Source: Bacteroidaceae bacterium (GTDB lineage Bacteria; Bacteroidota; Bacteroidia; Bacteroidales; Bacteroidaceae). From it: a DNA stretch of 64,000 nt. The stretch spans positions 124,001 to 188,000 of the forward strand of contig JAFYQK010000025.1 of NCBI GenBank assembly GCA_017547165.1, read 5' to 3'. Below, piece by piece: positions 55,327-64,000 of the stretch. Made by a program: the position numbers and the translations under genes. A model generated the notes under the pieces. It made no database searches. It saw nothing but the letters and a program-made list of their open reading frames with translations, and was not told the DNA's origin. Position 1 is the first letter of the stretch, and every line of letters starts with the position of its first letter.

Positions 55327-56214
55327 TTATTTATATATGTATTCACTAAATTTGCGACAATACTTTCCTCCAAACATACAATACAATCCTATTATTACGA
55401 AAGGAATACTTAACAGTTGTCCCATATTCAATATCATAGTAGATTCAAAATCAACCTGTATATCCTTGGTAAACTCTATAAATATTCTTGAAAGGAAGAT
55501 AAGGAAGAGGCACAATCCAAAATAGAATCCAGTTCCGACTCTTATATCTAAAAGTAGTTTCTTTTCGGAGGTGTTGTTTTGTAACATTAGAGATTTTCTG
55601 TAAATACAAAAGCTTATTATAAAGATTATAGCATAGCAAATAGCTTCATAAAGCTGACCTGGATGTCGGGGTTGCATATCTACACTCTCAAATACAAAAG
55701 CCCAAGGTAAATCCGTTGGCTTACCTATTATCTCAGAATTCATAAGATTTCCTAAACGTATAGAACAAGCACAAACTGGTGTTACTATAGCAACATTGTC
55801 AAGCACGCGCATTATGTTTAGCTTGGTTTTTCTACTATACAACAATAGAGTTATCATAAGTCCTATAGTTCCACCATGCGAAGCTAATCCTGCATACCCG
55901 GTAAAATGCCATTCTCCATCAATACCTTTTCCTATGGGTAAAAACATTTCTACCGGATGAGAAAGAAAATATGATGGTTCGTAAAAAAGACAATGTCCAA
56001 GGCGTGCACCTATCAATATTCCTAAAAAGCAATATATAAACATAGGTTCAAATTTATCCTCACCTATATTCTGCTTTTTATATAGATAGTGCATTATATG
56101 GTACACTGAAATCAATCCTATGCACCAAAAAAGAGAATACCAACGCACATCAATAGCACCAAGACTAAATGCTATTACATCTGGATTCCAATGTATAAAA
56201 GAAAGCATATTCAT
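55327..56214 (-). CDS. lgt: Prolipoprotein diacylglyceryl transferase
   Basis: Attaches diacylglycerol to the lipobox cysteine of prolipoproteins at the inner membrane. The 295-residue, seven-helix protein has the conserved HGGTIGLM segment, the signature RLGNLMNSEIIGKPTDLPWAF (Arg and Asn-Glu essential in characterised Lgt), and RHPGQLYEA. The Met two codons in (56208) is an alternative start. It begins 3 bp after the ychF stop codon, so the two are translationally linked. Confidence 0.96.
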   Translation of the reverse strand: MNMLSFIHWNPDVIAFSLGAIDVRWYSLFWCIGLISVYHIMHYLYKKQNIGEDKFEPMFIYCFLGILIGARLGHCLFYEPSYFLSHPVEMFLPIGKGIDGEWHFTGYAGLASHGGTIGLMITLLLYSRKTKLNIMRVLDNVAIVTPVCACSIRLGNLMNSEIIGKPTDLPWAFVFESVDMQPRHPGQLYEAICYAIIFIISFCIYRKSLMLQNNTSEKKLLLDIRVGTGFYFGLCLFLIFLSRIFIEFTKDIQVDFESTMILNMGQLLSIPFVIIGLYCMFGGKYCRKFSEYIYK

Positions 56215-56217
56215 GTA

Positions 56218-57315
56218 TTATACATTAAATCGGAAGTGCATTATATCACCATCCTGAACAACATATTCCTTACCCTCTACACCCATCTTGCCAGCTTCAC
56301 GAACTGCTGCCTCGCTTCCATAATGGATATAGTCGTCATACTTTATAACCTCAGCACGGATGAAACCTTTCTCAAAGTCGGTGTGAATAACACCAGCACA
56401 CTGAGGTGCCTTCCATCCCTTGCGGAAGGTCCATGCCTTTACTTCCATCTCACCGGCGGTGATGAAGGTCTGAAGAGTGAGAAGACTATAGATAGCCTTG
56501 ATGAGACGATTGCAACCGCTCTCTGTCAAACCCATATCCTCGAGGAACATCTGCTTCTCTTCGTAAGTCTCGAGTTCAGCAATGTCGGCTTCGGTCTGTG
56601 CACTGATGATAAGCATCTCTGCATCCTCGTCCTTTATTGCCTCTGCAACACGTGCTGTATGCTCGTTGCCGGTAGAAGCACTCTTGTCGTCTACATTACA
56701 TACATAGAGCACAGGCTTGGCGGTGAGGAGGAAGAGAGACTTGGCAGCAGCTATCTCGTCTTCGGTATCAAAAGTGACGGTACGAGCACTCTTACCTTCA
56801 AGAAGTACCTTACGATAAGTATCAATAACATCCATTTCTATTTTTGCAGCCTTGTCTCCACCAACTCGAGCTGCCTTTTCCACTCGTTTGGCACGATTCT
56901 CCAATGTTTCGAGGTCCTTCAACTGAAGTTCCATATCAATTATTTCCTTGTCGCGAACAGGATCCACACTACCGTCTACATGAACGATACCAGAATCGTC
57001 GAAGCAACGAAGTACATGAATAATTGCATCACACTCGCGAATATTGGCAAGGAACTGATTTCCCAATCCTTCTCCCTTGCTTGCTCCCTTTACCAAACCT
57101 GCAATATCCACAATGTCACACACGGCAGGAACTATGCGACCTGGTTTAACTATCTCTGCCAAACGAGTGAGTCTCTCATCAGGCACACTTACCTGACCCA
57201 ACTGTGCATCAATTGTGCAGAAAGGGAAATTAGCTGCCTGTGCCTTGGCACTGGAAAGACAATTAAACAATGTTGATTTACCTACGTTAGGGAGTCCTAC
57301 TATACCTGCTTTCAT
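56218..57315 (-). CDS. ychF: Redox-regulated ATPase/GTPase YchF (OLA1)
   Basis: 365 residues of the Obg-related YchF family, an ATP-preferring P-loop protein associated with ribosomes and stress response. It has the G1 motif GLPNVGKSTLFNCLS, G3 DIAGLVKGASKGEGLGN, and VCNVDD where GTPases have NKxD, in line with relaxed base specificity. A coiled-coil hairpin lies at about 125-200 and a C-terminal TGS domain at 280-365 (KAWTFRKGWKAPQCAGVIHTD). It is the first gene of a ychF-lgt pair. Confidence 0.97.
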   Translation of the reverse strand: MKAGIVGLPNVGKSTLFNCLSSAKAQAANFPFCTIDAQLGQVSVPDERLTRLAEIVKPGRIVPAVCDIVDIAGLVKGASKGEGLGNQFLANIRECDAIIHVLRCFDDSGIVHVDGSVDPVRDKEIIDMELQLKDLETLENRAKRVEKAARVGGDKAAKIEMDVIDTYRKVLLEGKSARTVTFDTEDEIAAAKSLFLLTAKPVLYVCNVDDKSASTGNEHTARVAEAIKDEDAEMLIISAQTEADIAELETYEEKQMFLEDMGLTESGCNRLIKAIYSLLTLQTFITAGEMEVKAWTFRKGWKAPQCAGVIHTDFEKGFIRAEVIKYDDYIHYGSEAAVREAGKMGVEGKEYVVQDGDIMHFRFNV

Positions 57316-57567
57316 TTCTTATAATTGTATTTTATTTTTTATAGATGGTCTAGAAAATCTAGATAGGATAGAAATATTAGATAATCTAGAAAAAATTAGT
57401 TTTCCTATTTAATCAGACTTTGTCGTCTTTACTTTGTCTTAGTTACTCACGATCGACATAATAAATAAAATTATTCTGTTCTCACTTACTCACAACTTTG
57501 AATCTACTTACGCTCGGCAATTCAAAAAAGTTTGATTGCTCTCGCTTACTCGCAGATTTCCGTTTTC
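57316..57567. other. Intergenic region between nadA and ychF with short repeats
   Basis: No gene. Two 20-bp units, CTCACTTACTCACAACTTTG (57481-57500) and CTCGCTTACTCGCAGATTTC (57541-57560), lie exactly 60 bp apart, with a partial one at about 57441. They belong to the family seen upstream of metG. Closer to ychF, ATCTAGA-like hexamers recur (57349-57392). Confidence 0.6.
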
Positions 57568-58506
57568 TCAAAGTCCAAGCTTATCCGATATCTCCAGCAT
57601 TCTGTTTATTGATACAATAGCCTTCTCTGCTACTTCAGCATCTACATGTATCTCTGGAGCCTCGTTCTTCAGACAATCGTATAGTTTCTGCATGGTGATG
57701 AGCTTCATGTATGAGCATTCGTTGCATGCACAGGTACTATCGCTTGGTGGTGCTGGGATGAAGGTCTTTTCTGGACATGCCTTCTGCATCTCATGGAGTA
57801 TTCCGCTCTCCGTAGCTACTATGAATGTATTTGAAGAATCATTGATACTATATTTGAGTAAAGCAGCTGTAGAACCAACTTTGTCGGCAAGTTTCACTAC
57901 AGCACCTTTGCACTCAGGATGAACCAATACCTTTGCATCTGGATACTGATTCTTAAGTTCTATGATTTTCTCAACAGAGAATTTTTCATGCACATGACAA
58001 GCACCATCCCATAGCAACATATTGCGACCAGTTATGCTATTGATATATCCGCCAAGATTACGGTCGGGACCAAAGATGATTGGAGTGTCCTGTGGTAATG
58101 ACTCTACTATCTCGCGAGCATTGCTGCTTGTAACAACTATATCTGTCACGGCCTTTGTGGCTGCTGTTGTGTTCACATAACTTATAACAGTATGACCAGG
58201 GTGTTGCGCTACAAATTCAGCAAACTTGTCGGCAGGACAACTTTCAGCCAATGAACATGTAGCCTCGAGATCTGGAACAAGAACCTTTTTATTTGGACAA
58301 AGTATCTTGCTGGTTTCTCCCATAAAGTGTACACCACACATTACTATTATATTAGCATCTGTTTTTGCAGCTTGTTGTGCTAATGCAAGAGAATCTCCTA
58401 CAAAGTCGGCTATATCCTGAATTTCGCCATCGGTGTAGTAATGTGCCATAATAACGGCATTTTTCTCCTGGCACATCCTGCGTATTTCGTCCTTAATGTG
58501 TTTCAT
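57568..58506 (-). CDS. nadA: Quinolinate synthase
   Basis: Condenses iminoaspartate with dihydroxyacetone phosphate to quinolinate in de novo NAD synthesis. The 312 residues contain the three [4Fe-4S] cysteines expected of NadA (the MCGVHFMGETSKIL region, the AAC-type site near GACHVHEKF/HPEC, and the C-terminal TCACNECSYM). AVIMAHYYTDGEIQDIADF is the conserved N-terminal substrate motif. Its pathway partner nadB lies 3.9 kb away on the same strand with four genes between. Confidence 0.97.
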   Translation of the reverse strand: MKHIKDEIRRMCQEKNAVIMAHYYTDGEIQDIADFVGDSLALAQQAAKTDANIIVMCGVHFMGETSKILCPNKKVLVPDLEATCSLAESCPADKFAEFVAQHPGHTVISYVNTTAATKAVTDIVVTSSNAREIVESLPQDTPIIFGPDRNLGGYINSITGRNMLLWDGACHVHEKFSVEKIIELKNQYPDAKVLVHPECKGAVVKLADKVGSTAALLKYSINDSSNTFIVATESGILHEMQKACPEKTFIPAPPSDSTCACNECSYMKLITMQKLYDCLKNEAPEIHVDAEVAEKAIVSINRMLEISDKLGL

Positions 58507-58770
58507 TATTATTATTGTTTTTTAAATTTTAAAATCTATGATGATAATAATACAATGTTGATAATGTAGATAACTCTTATGCTCTTATCACCTATCTTTT
58601 TGTATAATTGATGTTTATGCTATTTAGAAACTATGTAGATAATGGTATGGATAACCATGTTTATTAGTATTTTCTTAATGTTTACAACTTTTTATTACTT
58701 AATTTATCGTCATTTATATATGTGTTATCATTGAGTTGATATAAGAGTTATCAACACTCAATGTAGATAA
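58507..58770. other. AT-rich gap with clustered DnaA-box-like 9-mers, candidate oriC
   Basis: Five 9-mers each one mismatch from TTATCCACA occur in 206 bp: TTATCTACA on - at 58565-58573, 58634-58642 and 58762-58770; TTATCCATA on - at 58646-58654; TTATCAACA on + at 58748-58756. The last - strand box overlaps the final codons of the methyltransferase. The region is strongly A/T-rich and has no gene. An imperfect palindrome (CATTGAGTTGATA and TATCAACACTCAATG) spans 58729-58763. Function as a replication origin is inferred from box density only. Confidence 0.45.
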
Positions 58771-59291
58771 CTTTTTACCATAAAATCCCAAATAATCATG
58801 CCTGTTGTCACCGAAACATTCATACTATGTTTGGTGCCAAACTGAGGTATTTCGAGGCATCCGTCTGCCATATCAACTATGTGCTGTTGTACTCCTTTTA
58901 CCTCATTACCCATGATGACAGCATATTTTTTTCCTTTCTCTGGAACGAAATCGTTTAGCATGGTGCTACCCTCACATTGCTCCACGGCCATGATAGTATA
59001 TCCCTCCTGCTTCAACCATGTAACGGCATCTTCGGTGTGCTTGAAATATTTCCAATCTACAGTATCTTCGGCACCGAGAGCTGTTTTATGTATTTCAACA
59101 TTTGGAGGTGTTGCTGTTATGCCGCACAGACATATTCCAGCCAATCTCATGGCATCAGCAGTTCGGAATACGCTTCCTACATTATACAGGCTTCTTACGT
59201 GGTCCAATACCACCACCAATGGGTTTTTGTCAGCCGATAGAAATTCTTCAGCTGTTATTCTGCCCATTTCAGTAACCTTAAGTTTTCTCAT
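58758..59291 (-). CDS. SpoU/TrmH-family RNA 2'-O-methyltransferase
   Basis: 177 residues of the SPOUT class. Motif 1 is NPLVVVLDHVRSLYNVGSVFRTADAM, motif 2 includes YAVIMGNEVKGVQQ and motif 3 is CLEIPQFGTKHSMNVSVTTGMI, the knotted SAM site. It methylates ribose 2'-OH in a tRNA or rRNA; the target is not assignable. It has no N-terminal extension, so it resembles the compact TrmL/TrmH type. It ends in the AT-rich DnaA-box region. Confidence 0.93.
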   Translation of the reverse strand: MRKLKVTEMGRITAEEFLSADKNPLVVVLDHVRSLYNVGSVFRTADAMRLAGICLCGITATPPNVEIHKTALGAEDTVDWKYFKHTEDAVTWLKQEGYTIMAVEQCEGSTMLNDFVPEKGKKYAVIMGNEVKGVQQHIVDMADGCLEIPQFGTKHSMNVSVTTGMIIWDFMVKSYLH

Positions 59292-59354
59292 TGTTTATTG
59301 TATAGGGTAGTTGTTTATTTTTTGTTAGGTAATAGAGAATTTTAATTTTCTCTC

Positions 59355-60014
59355 TTACAATAATCCTGCTTCAATCTGCACCACTACTCTTTCTATCAGT
59401 TTATCGTCATTTTCTGGATCATATTCTTTTTTTAATGATGCTCTGAACGTCCATGCGAATATCTGGTAAAAGGTTGCTTTAGCAGGACCGAGAAAAGCCT
59501 TCACTATCTCGTATGATGTTTGATTGCATTCGCGGTCTATAAGTTTTATCAAAAGTTTTCCTTGCGAGTATGTAAGTTTTTTCATCATAGGAGTGAAATG
59601 TTGCTTAACATCTCGCTCAACTGCCTTAATATGACGGTCCTTACTTTTTTTGTCTGGTAGTGTTTCAAGTGTTTCGTATGTTTCTTTTATTAGACTATTA
59701 GCCAATTGTGCCAGAGGTAATACAACTTTTATGTTGTAGACCAATCTATTAAATTTCTCTCTTTGTTTATTGTTTTTAAATGTTAGAGGACCATACACAG
59801 GAACCTCAGGAAGTAAATATTCATTTAATAGTTCACCTTCGTAATAGAATTTCTTTTTGAAAAGATATTTCTGAAGTTTTAGGCGGTATGTGGTAGGTAT
59901 AGTATCTGATATATTTATACCATCAATTTCTTTTATATCATTATTTGTATCCTGAGCATAGGATATGCCGCAGAATACAGTTATAAATGCTATGATGATA
60001 TATATAAATTTCAT
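59355..60014 (-). CDS. DUF4294 family exported protein
   Basis: 219 residues with a signal peptide (MKFIYIIIAFITVFCGISYA, then QDTN). The mature protein is helical and basic and contains the typical DUF4294 stretch NIKVVLPLAQLANSLIKETY, then LTYSQGKLLIKLIDRECNQTSYEIVKAFLG. It is a Bacteroidetes-restricted family of unknown role, probably periplasmic. It lies 10 bp downstream of the radical SAM gene, so the two are co-transcribed. Confidence 0.85.
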   Translation of the reverse strand: MKFIYIIIAFITVFCGISYAQDTNNDIKEIDGINISDTIPTTYRLKLQKYLFKKKFYYEGELLNEYLLPEVPVYGPLTFKNNKQREKFNRLVYNIKVVLPLAQLANSLIKETYETLETLPDKKSKDRHIKAVERDVKQHFTPMMKKLTYSQGKLLIKLIDRECNQTSYEIVKAFLGPAKATFYQIFAWTFRASLKKEYDPENDDKLIERVVVQIEAGLL

Positions 60015-60024
60015 TATTTTTTCT

Positions 60025-60813
60025 TTAATAACTTACGCTTGTAACAAATCCAGCTTTACGTATTTTTTCTGCTATTTCATCCATTGTTTCACAACTTGCC
60101 TTTTCTAATCCTTTAGTAGGCCATTCTCTATCCAGTGTATATATCATTACTTGTCGAGGGTTAATTTTTTTCAAAGCTTCAATATATGGATAGATGTATT
60201 TATCCGAACAATTATCTATTGATATTATTTCCCCATCTTTATCCGTTATACATCCCCTCATAAACATTGTCTGTATAATACAATGTCCGTTCATTTTTGC
60301 CAATTCAGCAATTATATCTTCAACATTATATTTCCCTGAAGGCTGATCTACAAGTCGTATGTATTCTTCAGAAACGGTATCTAATTTCATTAATGCATTA
60401 TCTACTCTCATAAGAGTGTCGAATACATCTTTGCGAAGTATCTGTGTGCTATTGGACAAAACTGTAACTTTTGCATCTGGGTAGTATTTATTGCGCAATG
60501 ACAATACAATGTCTACTATTTTGCTGAACATAGGATGCATGGTAGGTTCGCCATTTCCAGAAAATGTAATGACATCTAATCCTTGACCTTCAGTTTTCAT
60601 TTCCATGAGCTTTTGCTCAAGTTTTTCTTTCACCTCTTCAACTGTTGGCAAAGGAAGTGTTGGTTTATGATCCTTATTAAGTCCACACTCACAATACAGG
60701 CAATCGAACGAGCACCACTTACCATCGCCAGGCATAAGATTTATACCTAACGATATTCCTAACCTCCTACTTTTTATAGGTCCGAATATAGGTGAAGGGT
60801 ATATTATTGTCAT
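60025..60813 (-). CDS. Radical SAM protein
   Basis: 262 residues from the Met at 60813 (MTIIYPSPIFGPIKSRRLG); the longer frame to 60888 runs into trkH and is rejected. The radical SAM cluster motif CSFDCLYCEC provides Cys-X3-Cys-X2-Cys, and SGNGEPTMHP is the GGE-like SAM-binding motif. The family looks like the small wyosine-type/MoaA-like SPASM-lacking proteins annotated only as radical SAM. Its substrate is unknown. It is placed 10 bp after the trkH stop. Confidence 0.88.
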   Translation of the reverse strand: MTIIYPSPIFGPIKSRRLGISLGINLMPGDGKWCSFDCLYCECGLNKDHKPTLPLPTVEEVKEKLEQKLMEMKTEGQGLDVITFSGNGEPTMHPMFSKIVDIVLSLRNKYYPDAKVTVLSNSTQILRKDVFDTLMRVDNALMKLDTVSEEYIRLVDQPSGKYNVEDIIAELAKMNGHCIIQTMFMRGCITDKDGEIISIDNCSDKYIYPYIEALKKINPRQVMIYTLDREWPTKGLEKASCETMDEIAEKIRKAGFVTSVSY

Positions 60814-60823
60814 TGTGTTGCTT

Positions 60824-62305
60824 TTATTTTTTATATAGACTTGGCATAAATAGGAAGAGTACTGTATATATCTCCAATCTTCCCACAAGCATGTAGAAGC
60901 TCATAAGCCATTTTGCTATAGGATGTATGTCAGCATAATTATTTGCAGGACCAGTAAGTCCGGCACCAGGACCTATATTGCTCAATGCACTTACTGTGCT
61001 ACCAAATCCTGTTATAGTGTTCATGCCGAAATACGACATAATTGTTATGCCTATTATTACCAAAGCCATGTATATTATCATAAAACTTAGTGTCCGCCTT
61101 ACTCGTTCGTTACTAACTATGCGTCCACCAAGATATACACTCAATATGGCACGAGGATGTAATTGTTTGAGAAATTCATTTCTTATCGACTTCATACATA
61201 CTATAAAGCGTACCACCTTTATGCCACCTGATGTGCTTCCTGCACATGCACCTATTATCATGAGCAAAATTGTTGGCATTATATATGCATCTCCCCATGC
61301 TACATAGTCAAACTTTGTTGCGGCGAAACCACTGCTGCTTATTATTGTTGCTACATGAAATAAAGCCGATCTGAACTCTTCTTCAATACCAACTGGCAAA
61401 CTCAATATATTGTCCATAGTATATGAAGAGAAATTGAAAAGTAATATGAATATTACTACAGCGAAGCACACAATTTTAAGGAAAATATTCAACTCCTCGT
61501 TGCTCTTTATAATATCCCACCTCTTTATGAATGCATAGTAATACATACCGAAGTTAAGGCTTGAAAGTAGCATAAATATGGCACATACATATTCGATGTA
61601 TGGCGAATTGAAATATGCTATACTTGCTGTATGGGTGGAGAATCCACCTGTTGCCGTAGTTGTAAGAGCATGGCAGATGGAGTCAAACAGATTCATTGGT
61701 CCAATATAGTATAATCCGGCACACATTGCCGTTAGTATTATATAAATGGCCAACAACCTTCGTGCTGTAGAACCTATTTTTGGACTGAATTTATCAAGAC
61801 TGATTCCTGTTGCTTCGGCCGAAAAGATATTGTTGTTGCGCATTTCTCCCGTAGGCACTAGGGCAAAGGTGAATACTACAATACCTAAACCTCCCATCCA
61901 TTGTATTATAGAGCGCCAGAACTTAAGTCCGTACCCTATGCCATCGATGTCTGATATTACCGAAGCTCCTGTTGTAGTGAATCCAGACATAGTCTCAAAG
62001 AAGGCATCTGTGATGCTCATTCCTTCGAGTTTTATGAACGGAATCATTCCTATTAATGAAAAAAGCACCCATGTTAGTGCAACCACCATAAAACTATCAG
62101 CACGAGAGAGATATTTTTCTATTTTATTCCTCTTTGACTGCCATTTACTTATGGATATTGTTATTGCGCCTATAGAGAAACTAATTATGGCACACATCAT
62201 AAACATCCACCAGTCTTTCTCCTTGTACATGAGACTAACCAGAGATGTAAGAATCAGAAATACTGATTCCAGTTGTAGCAATATGCCAAAAATTCTCTTC
62301 TTCAT
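60824..62305 (-). CDS. trkH: Potassium uptake protein TrkH
   Basis: The K+-translocating membrane subunit, 493 residues, with four M1-P-M2 repeats. The four filter-like loops are visible: SGFTTTGAS, TTTATGGFSTH, GACAGSTSGGIK and ALSNIGPGAG, each with the conserved Gly. An extra N-terminal helix pair precedes the first repeat. TrkA, the NAD-binding regulatory partner, is not in this window. It starts 51 bp after the nadB stop, and the radical SAM gene follows 10 bp later. Confidence 0.95.
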   Translation of the reverse strand: MKKRIFGILLQLESVFLILTSLVSLMYKEKDWWMFMMCAIISFSIGAITISISKWQSKRNKIEKYLSRADSFMVVALTWVLFSLIGMIPFIKLEGMSITDAFFETMSGFTTTGASVISDIDGIGYGLKFWRSIIQWMGGLGIVVFTFALVPTGEMRNNNIFSAEATGISLDKFSPKIGSTARRLLAIYIILTAMCAGLYYIGPMNLFDSICHALTTTATGGFSTHTASIAYFNSPYIEYVCAIFMLLSSLNFGMYYYAFIKRWDIIKSNEELNIFLKIVCFAVVIFILLFNFSSYTMDNILSLPVGIEEEFRSALFHVATIISSSGFAATKFDYVAWGDAYIMPTILLMIIGACAGSTSGGIKVVRFIVCMKSIRNEFLKQLHPRAILSVYLGGRIVSNERVRRTLSFMIIYMALVIIGITIMSYFGMNTITGFGSTVSALSNIGPGAGLTGPANNYADIHPIAKWLMSFYMLVGRLEIYTVLFLFMPSLYKK

Positions 62306-62356
62306 TCAGGTGTCTTCTTCTTTTTGTGCTATCCTTCTCTTTTTATATACCTCGTG

Positions 62357-63943
62357 TTATTTATCGTAGGCATGCTTTGGATAGTCTATTGTATAGTGCA
62401 ATCCTCGGCTTTCCTTTCTTTCCAATGCGTGACGAGTAATCAGATAACCCACATTTATCATATTTCTCAATTCGCAAATATCTTTTGTAGGTTTTACTCT
62501 CTTGAAAAGATGTTCGGTTTCCTCATAAAGAAGGTCAAGTCGTTCCCATGCACGGTGTAGTCTTAAGTCACTTCGCACAATACCCACATAGGTGGACATT
62601 ATCTGGTTCACCTCCTTCATATCTTGTGCTATGAGTACATTCTCCTCGTTTGTTAATGTACCCTCATCATTCCATTCTGGTATGTTTTCGTTGTACTTAT
62701 AATTGTCTACTACTTCGAGCGAATGTTTTGCTGCGGCATCGGCATATACTACAGCTTCTATCAGCGAGTTGCTTGCCAATCGATTACCACCATGCAATCC
62801 TGTGCATGAACACTCACCGAGAGCATATAAGCGACGTATGCTGCTTTGTCCATCAAGATCTACCTTAATGCCTCCACACATATAGTGTGCACATGGAGTT
62901 ACTGGTATATAGTTTTTTGTTATGTCGATACCTATAGATAGACACTTTGCATAGATGTTTGGGAAGTGTTTTTTTGTCTCCTCTGGGTCTTTATGAGTAA
63001 CATCGAGATATACATGTTCAAGGCCATATTTTTTCATCTCATTATCTATGGCTCGTGCCACTATGTCGCGTGGTGCCAAACTCAGGCGTTCATCGTATTT
63101 GTGCATAAATTCCTTGCCATTTGGCAATCTCAATATGCCACCATAACCACGCATAGCTTCTGTGATGAGATATGCTGGATGCTTTTCTTTTGGATTATAC
63201 AATGCTGTTGGGTGGAACTGTACAAACTCCATATCCTGCACTTTTCCTTTTGCTCTGTACACCATTGCAATTCCATCACCGGTGGCTATGTTTGGGTTGG
63301 TGGTAGATGAATACACAGCTCCTGTACCACCTGTAGCAACTATAGTGACTTTTGACAGATATGTATCTATTTTGCCTGTTTCAGGATTTAGAATATATGC
63401 ACCGAAACATTCTACATCTGGTGTGCGCCTTGTAACTCGTATGCCGATATGGTGTTGTGTGATTATCTCTACGGCAAAATGATTTTCTAACACCGTAATA
63501 TTTTTTTGTTTTCTCACCGCATCCATCAGTCCTCGCTGAATCTCAAAGCCGGTGTCGTCGGCATGATGCAGTATTCGGAATTCTGAATGTCCTCCCTCTC
63601 TATGAAGGTCAAATTCGCCATTTTCCTTCTTATCAAAGTTCACACCCCACTTTACCAAATCAGCAATACCTTCGGGACCTCCCTTTACCACTTGCTCCAC
63701 GGCAGCTGGGTCAGAGATATAGTCTCCTGCTATCATAGTGTCCTCAATGTGCTTTTCAAAATTATCCACCAACAAGTTTGTCACCGAAGCGATACCACCT
63801 TGTGCCTTTGAAGTATTTGACTCTTCAAGTGATGTCTTGCAAACAAGAGCCACCTTATATTTATCGTTTTGGCTCACTTTCAAAGCGTAGCTCATACCTG
63901 CCACACCGCTTCCGATAATGAGAAAATCAAATTTTTTAATCAT
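62357..63943 (-). CDS. nadB: L-aspartate oxidase
   Basis: A flavoenzyme that oxidises L-aspartate to iminoaspartate, the substrate of NadA. The 528 residues contain the N-terminal FAD motif DFLIIGSGVAGMSYAL, the succinate dehydrogenase-like segment HREGGHSEFRILH, the active-site loop QFHPTALY and ALGECSCTGLHGGNRLASNS. The C-terminal helical domain begins near MSTYVGIVRSDLRLHRAWERL. It leads the - strand run nadB-trkH-radical SAM-DUF4294. Only 57 bp of upstream sequence are in the window, and no promoter was identified there. Confidence 0.97.
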   Translation of the reverse strand: MIKKFDFLIIGSGVAGMSYALKVSQNDKYKVALVCKTSLEESNTSKAQGGIASVTNLLVDNFEKHIEDTMIAGDYISDPAAVEQVVKGGPEGIADLVKWGVNFDKKENGEFDLHREGGHSEFRILHHADDTGFEIQRGLMDAVRKQKNITVLENHFAVEIITQHHIGIRVTRRTPDVECFGAYILNPETGKIDTYLSKVTIVATGGTGAVYSSTTNPNIATGDGIAMVYRAKGKVQDMEFVQFHPTALYNPKEKHPAYLITEAMRGYGGILRLPNGKEFMHKYDERLSLAPRDIVARAIDNEMKKYGLEHVYLDVTHKDPEETKKHFPNIYAKCLSIGIDITKNYIPVTPCAHYMCGGIKVDLDGQSSIRRLYALGECSCTGLHGGNRLASNSLIEAVVYADAAAKHSLEVVDNYKYNENIPEWNDEGTLTNEENVLIAQDMKEVNQIMSTYVGIVRSDLRLHRAWERLDLLYEETEHLFKRVKPTKDICELRNMINVGYLITRHALERKESRGLHYTIDYPKHAYDK

Positions 63944-64000
63944 TGTGTCTTTTCTTTTTGTTTGGTATTGAATCCGGTGTCCGTCTGTATTTGTTATTGA

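Noticed and set aside
56191..57276. 361-codon open frame on + across ychF
   Set aside because: Antisense of the P-loop protein YchF; composition is Cys/Leu/Thr-rich as expected of a shadow frame.

Overview
The window looks like a chromosomal segment of a Bacteroidales bacterium, most likely Prevotellaceae. The main evidence is the promoter style: nearly every intergenic region carries the Bacteroidetes -7 element TAnnTTTG, often with TTG or TTTG 19-20 bp upstream. Other support comes from the 47-bp type II-C CRISPR repeat, the secreted proteases and beta-galactosidase with sorting-like C-terminal tails, and families such as DUF2723, DUF4294, DUF3109 and a tricorn-like S41 protease. Genus assignment is inference; no rRNA is present.

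Layout. 1-6450: a complete type II-C CRISPR-Cas locus. It has an array of at least six identical repeats on +, then cas2, cas1 and a 1440-codon cas9 on -, then a divergent tracrRNA on +. The repeat itself contains a full promoter, so each spacer can have its own transcription start. 6.5-9.6 kb: a small membrane ORF, a secreted S41 protease and a PfkB sugar/nucleoside kinase, all on -. 9.7-9.9 kb: two identical tRNA-Asn(GTT) genes. 10.1-30.8 kb: a + strand block of housekeeping genes (cysE, 23S rRNA methyltransferase, DPP-IV-type peptidase, purD, a tightly coupled membrane/DUF2723 glycosyltransferase/deacetylase operon, rnhB, metG, gpmI, ung, DUF3109, mutS) with a candidate small RNA before mutS. 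30.9-45.1 kb: a - strand block holding a metallophosphoesterase with a subtilisin, an IS fragment fused to a broken gene, a seven-gene run led by an Lrp/AsnC regulator (including a class-I amidotransferase/dipeptidase fusion), and a tricorn-like protease.

45.1-51.0 kb is an AT-rich accessory island. It holds a sigma-70 fragment with an amber codon, a Fic protein with a promoter that predicts leaderless transcription, the N-terminus of a DNA methylase, an intact Mrr-like endonuclease bracketed by copies of a 25-bp repeat, a stand-alone caspase/CHAT-like protein with gene remnants on both sides, and a perfect 26-bp palindrome. 51.0-64.0 kb returns to core genes on -: a large GH2 beta-galactosidase, lgt, ychF, nadA, an AT-rich gap packed with DnaA-box-like 9-mers (possible oriC), a SpoU methyltransferase, DUF4294, a radical SAM protein, trkH and nadB.

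The most interesting points are the promoter-bearing CRISPR repeats with matching tracrRNA promoter, the possible replication origin near 58.6 kb, and the repeat-bracketed defence/decay island at 45-51 kb.
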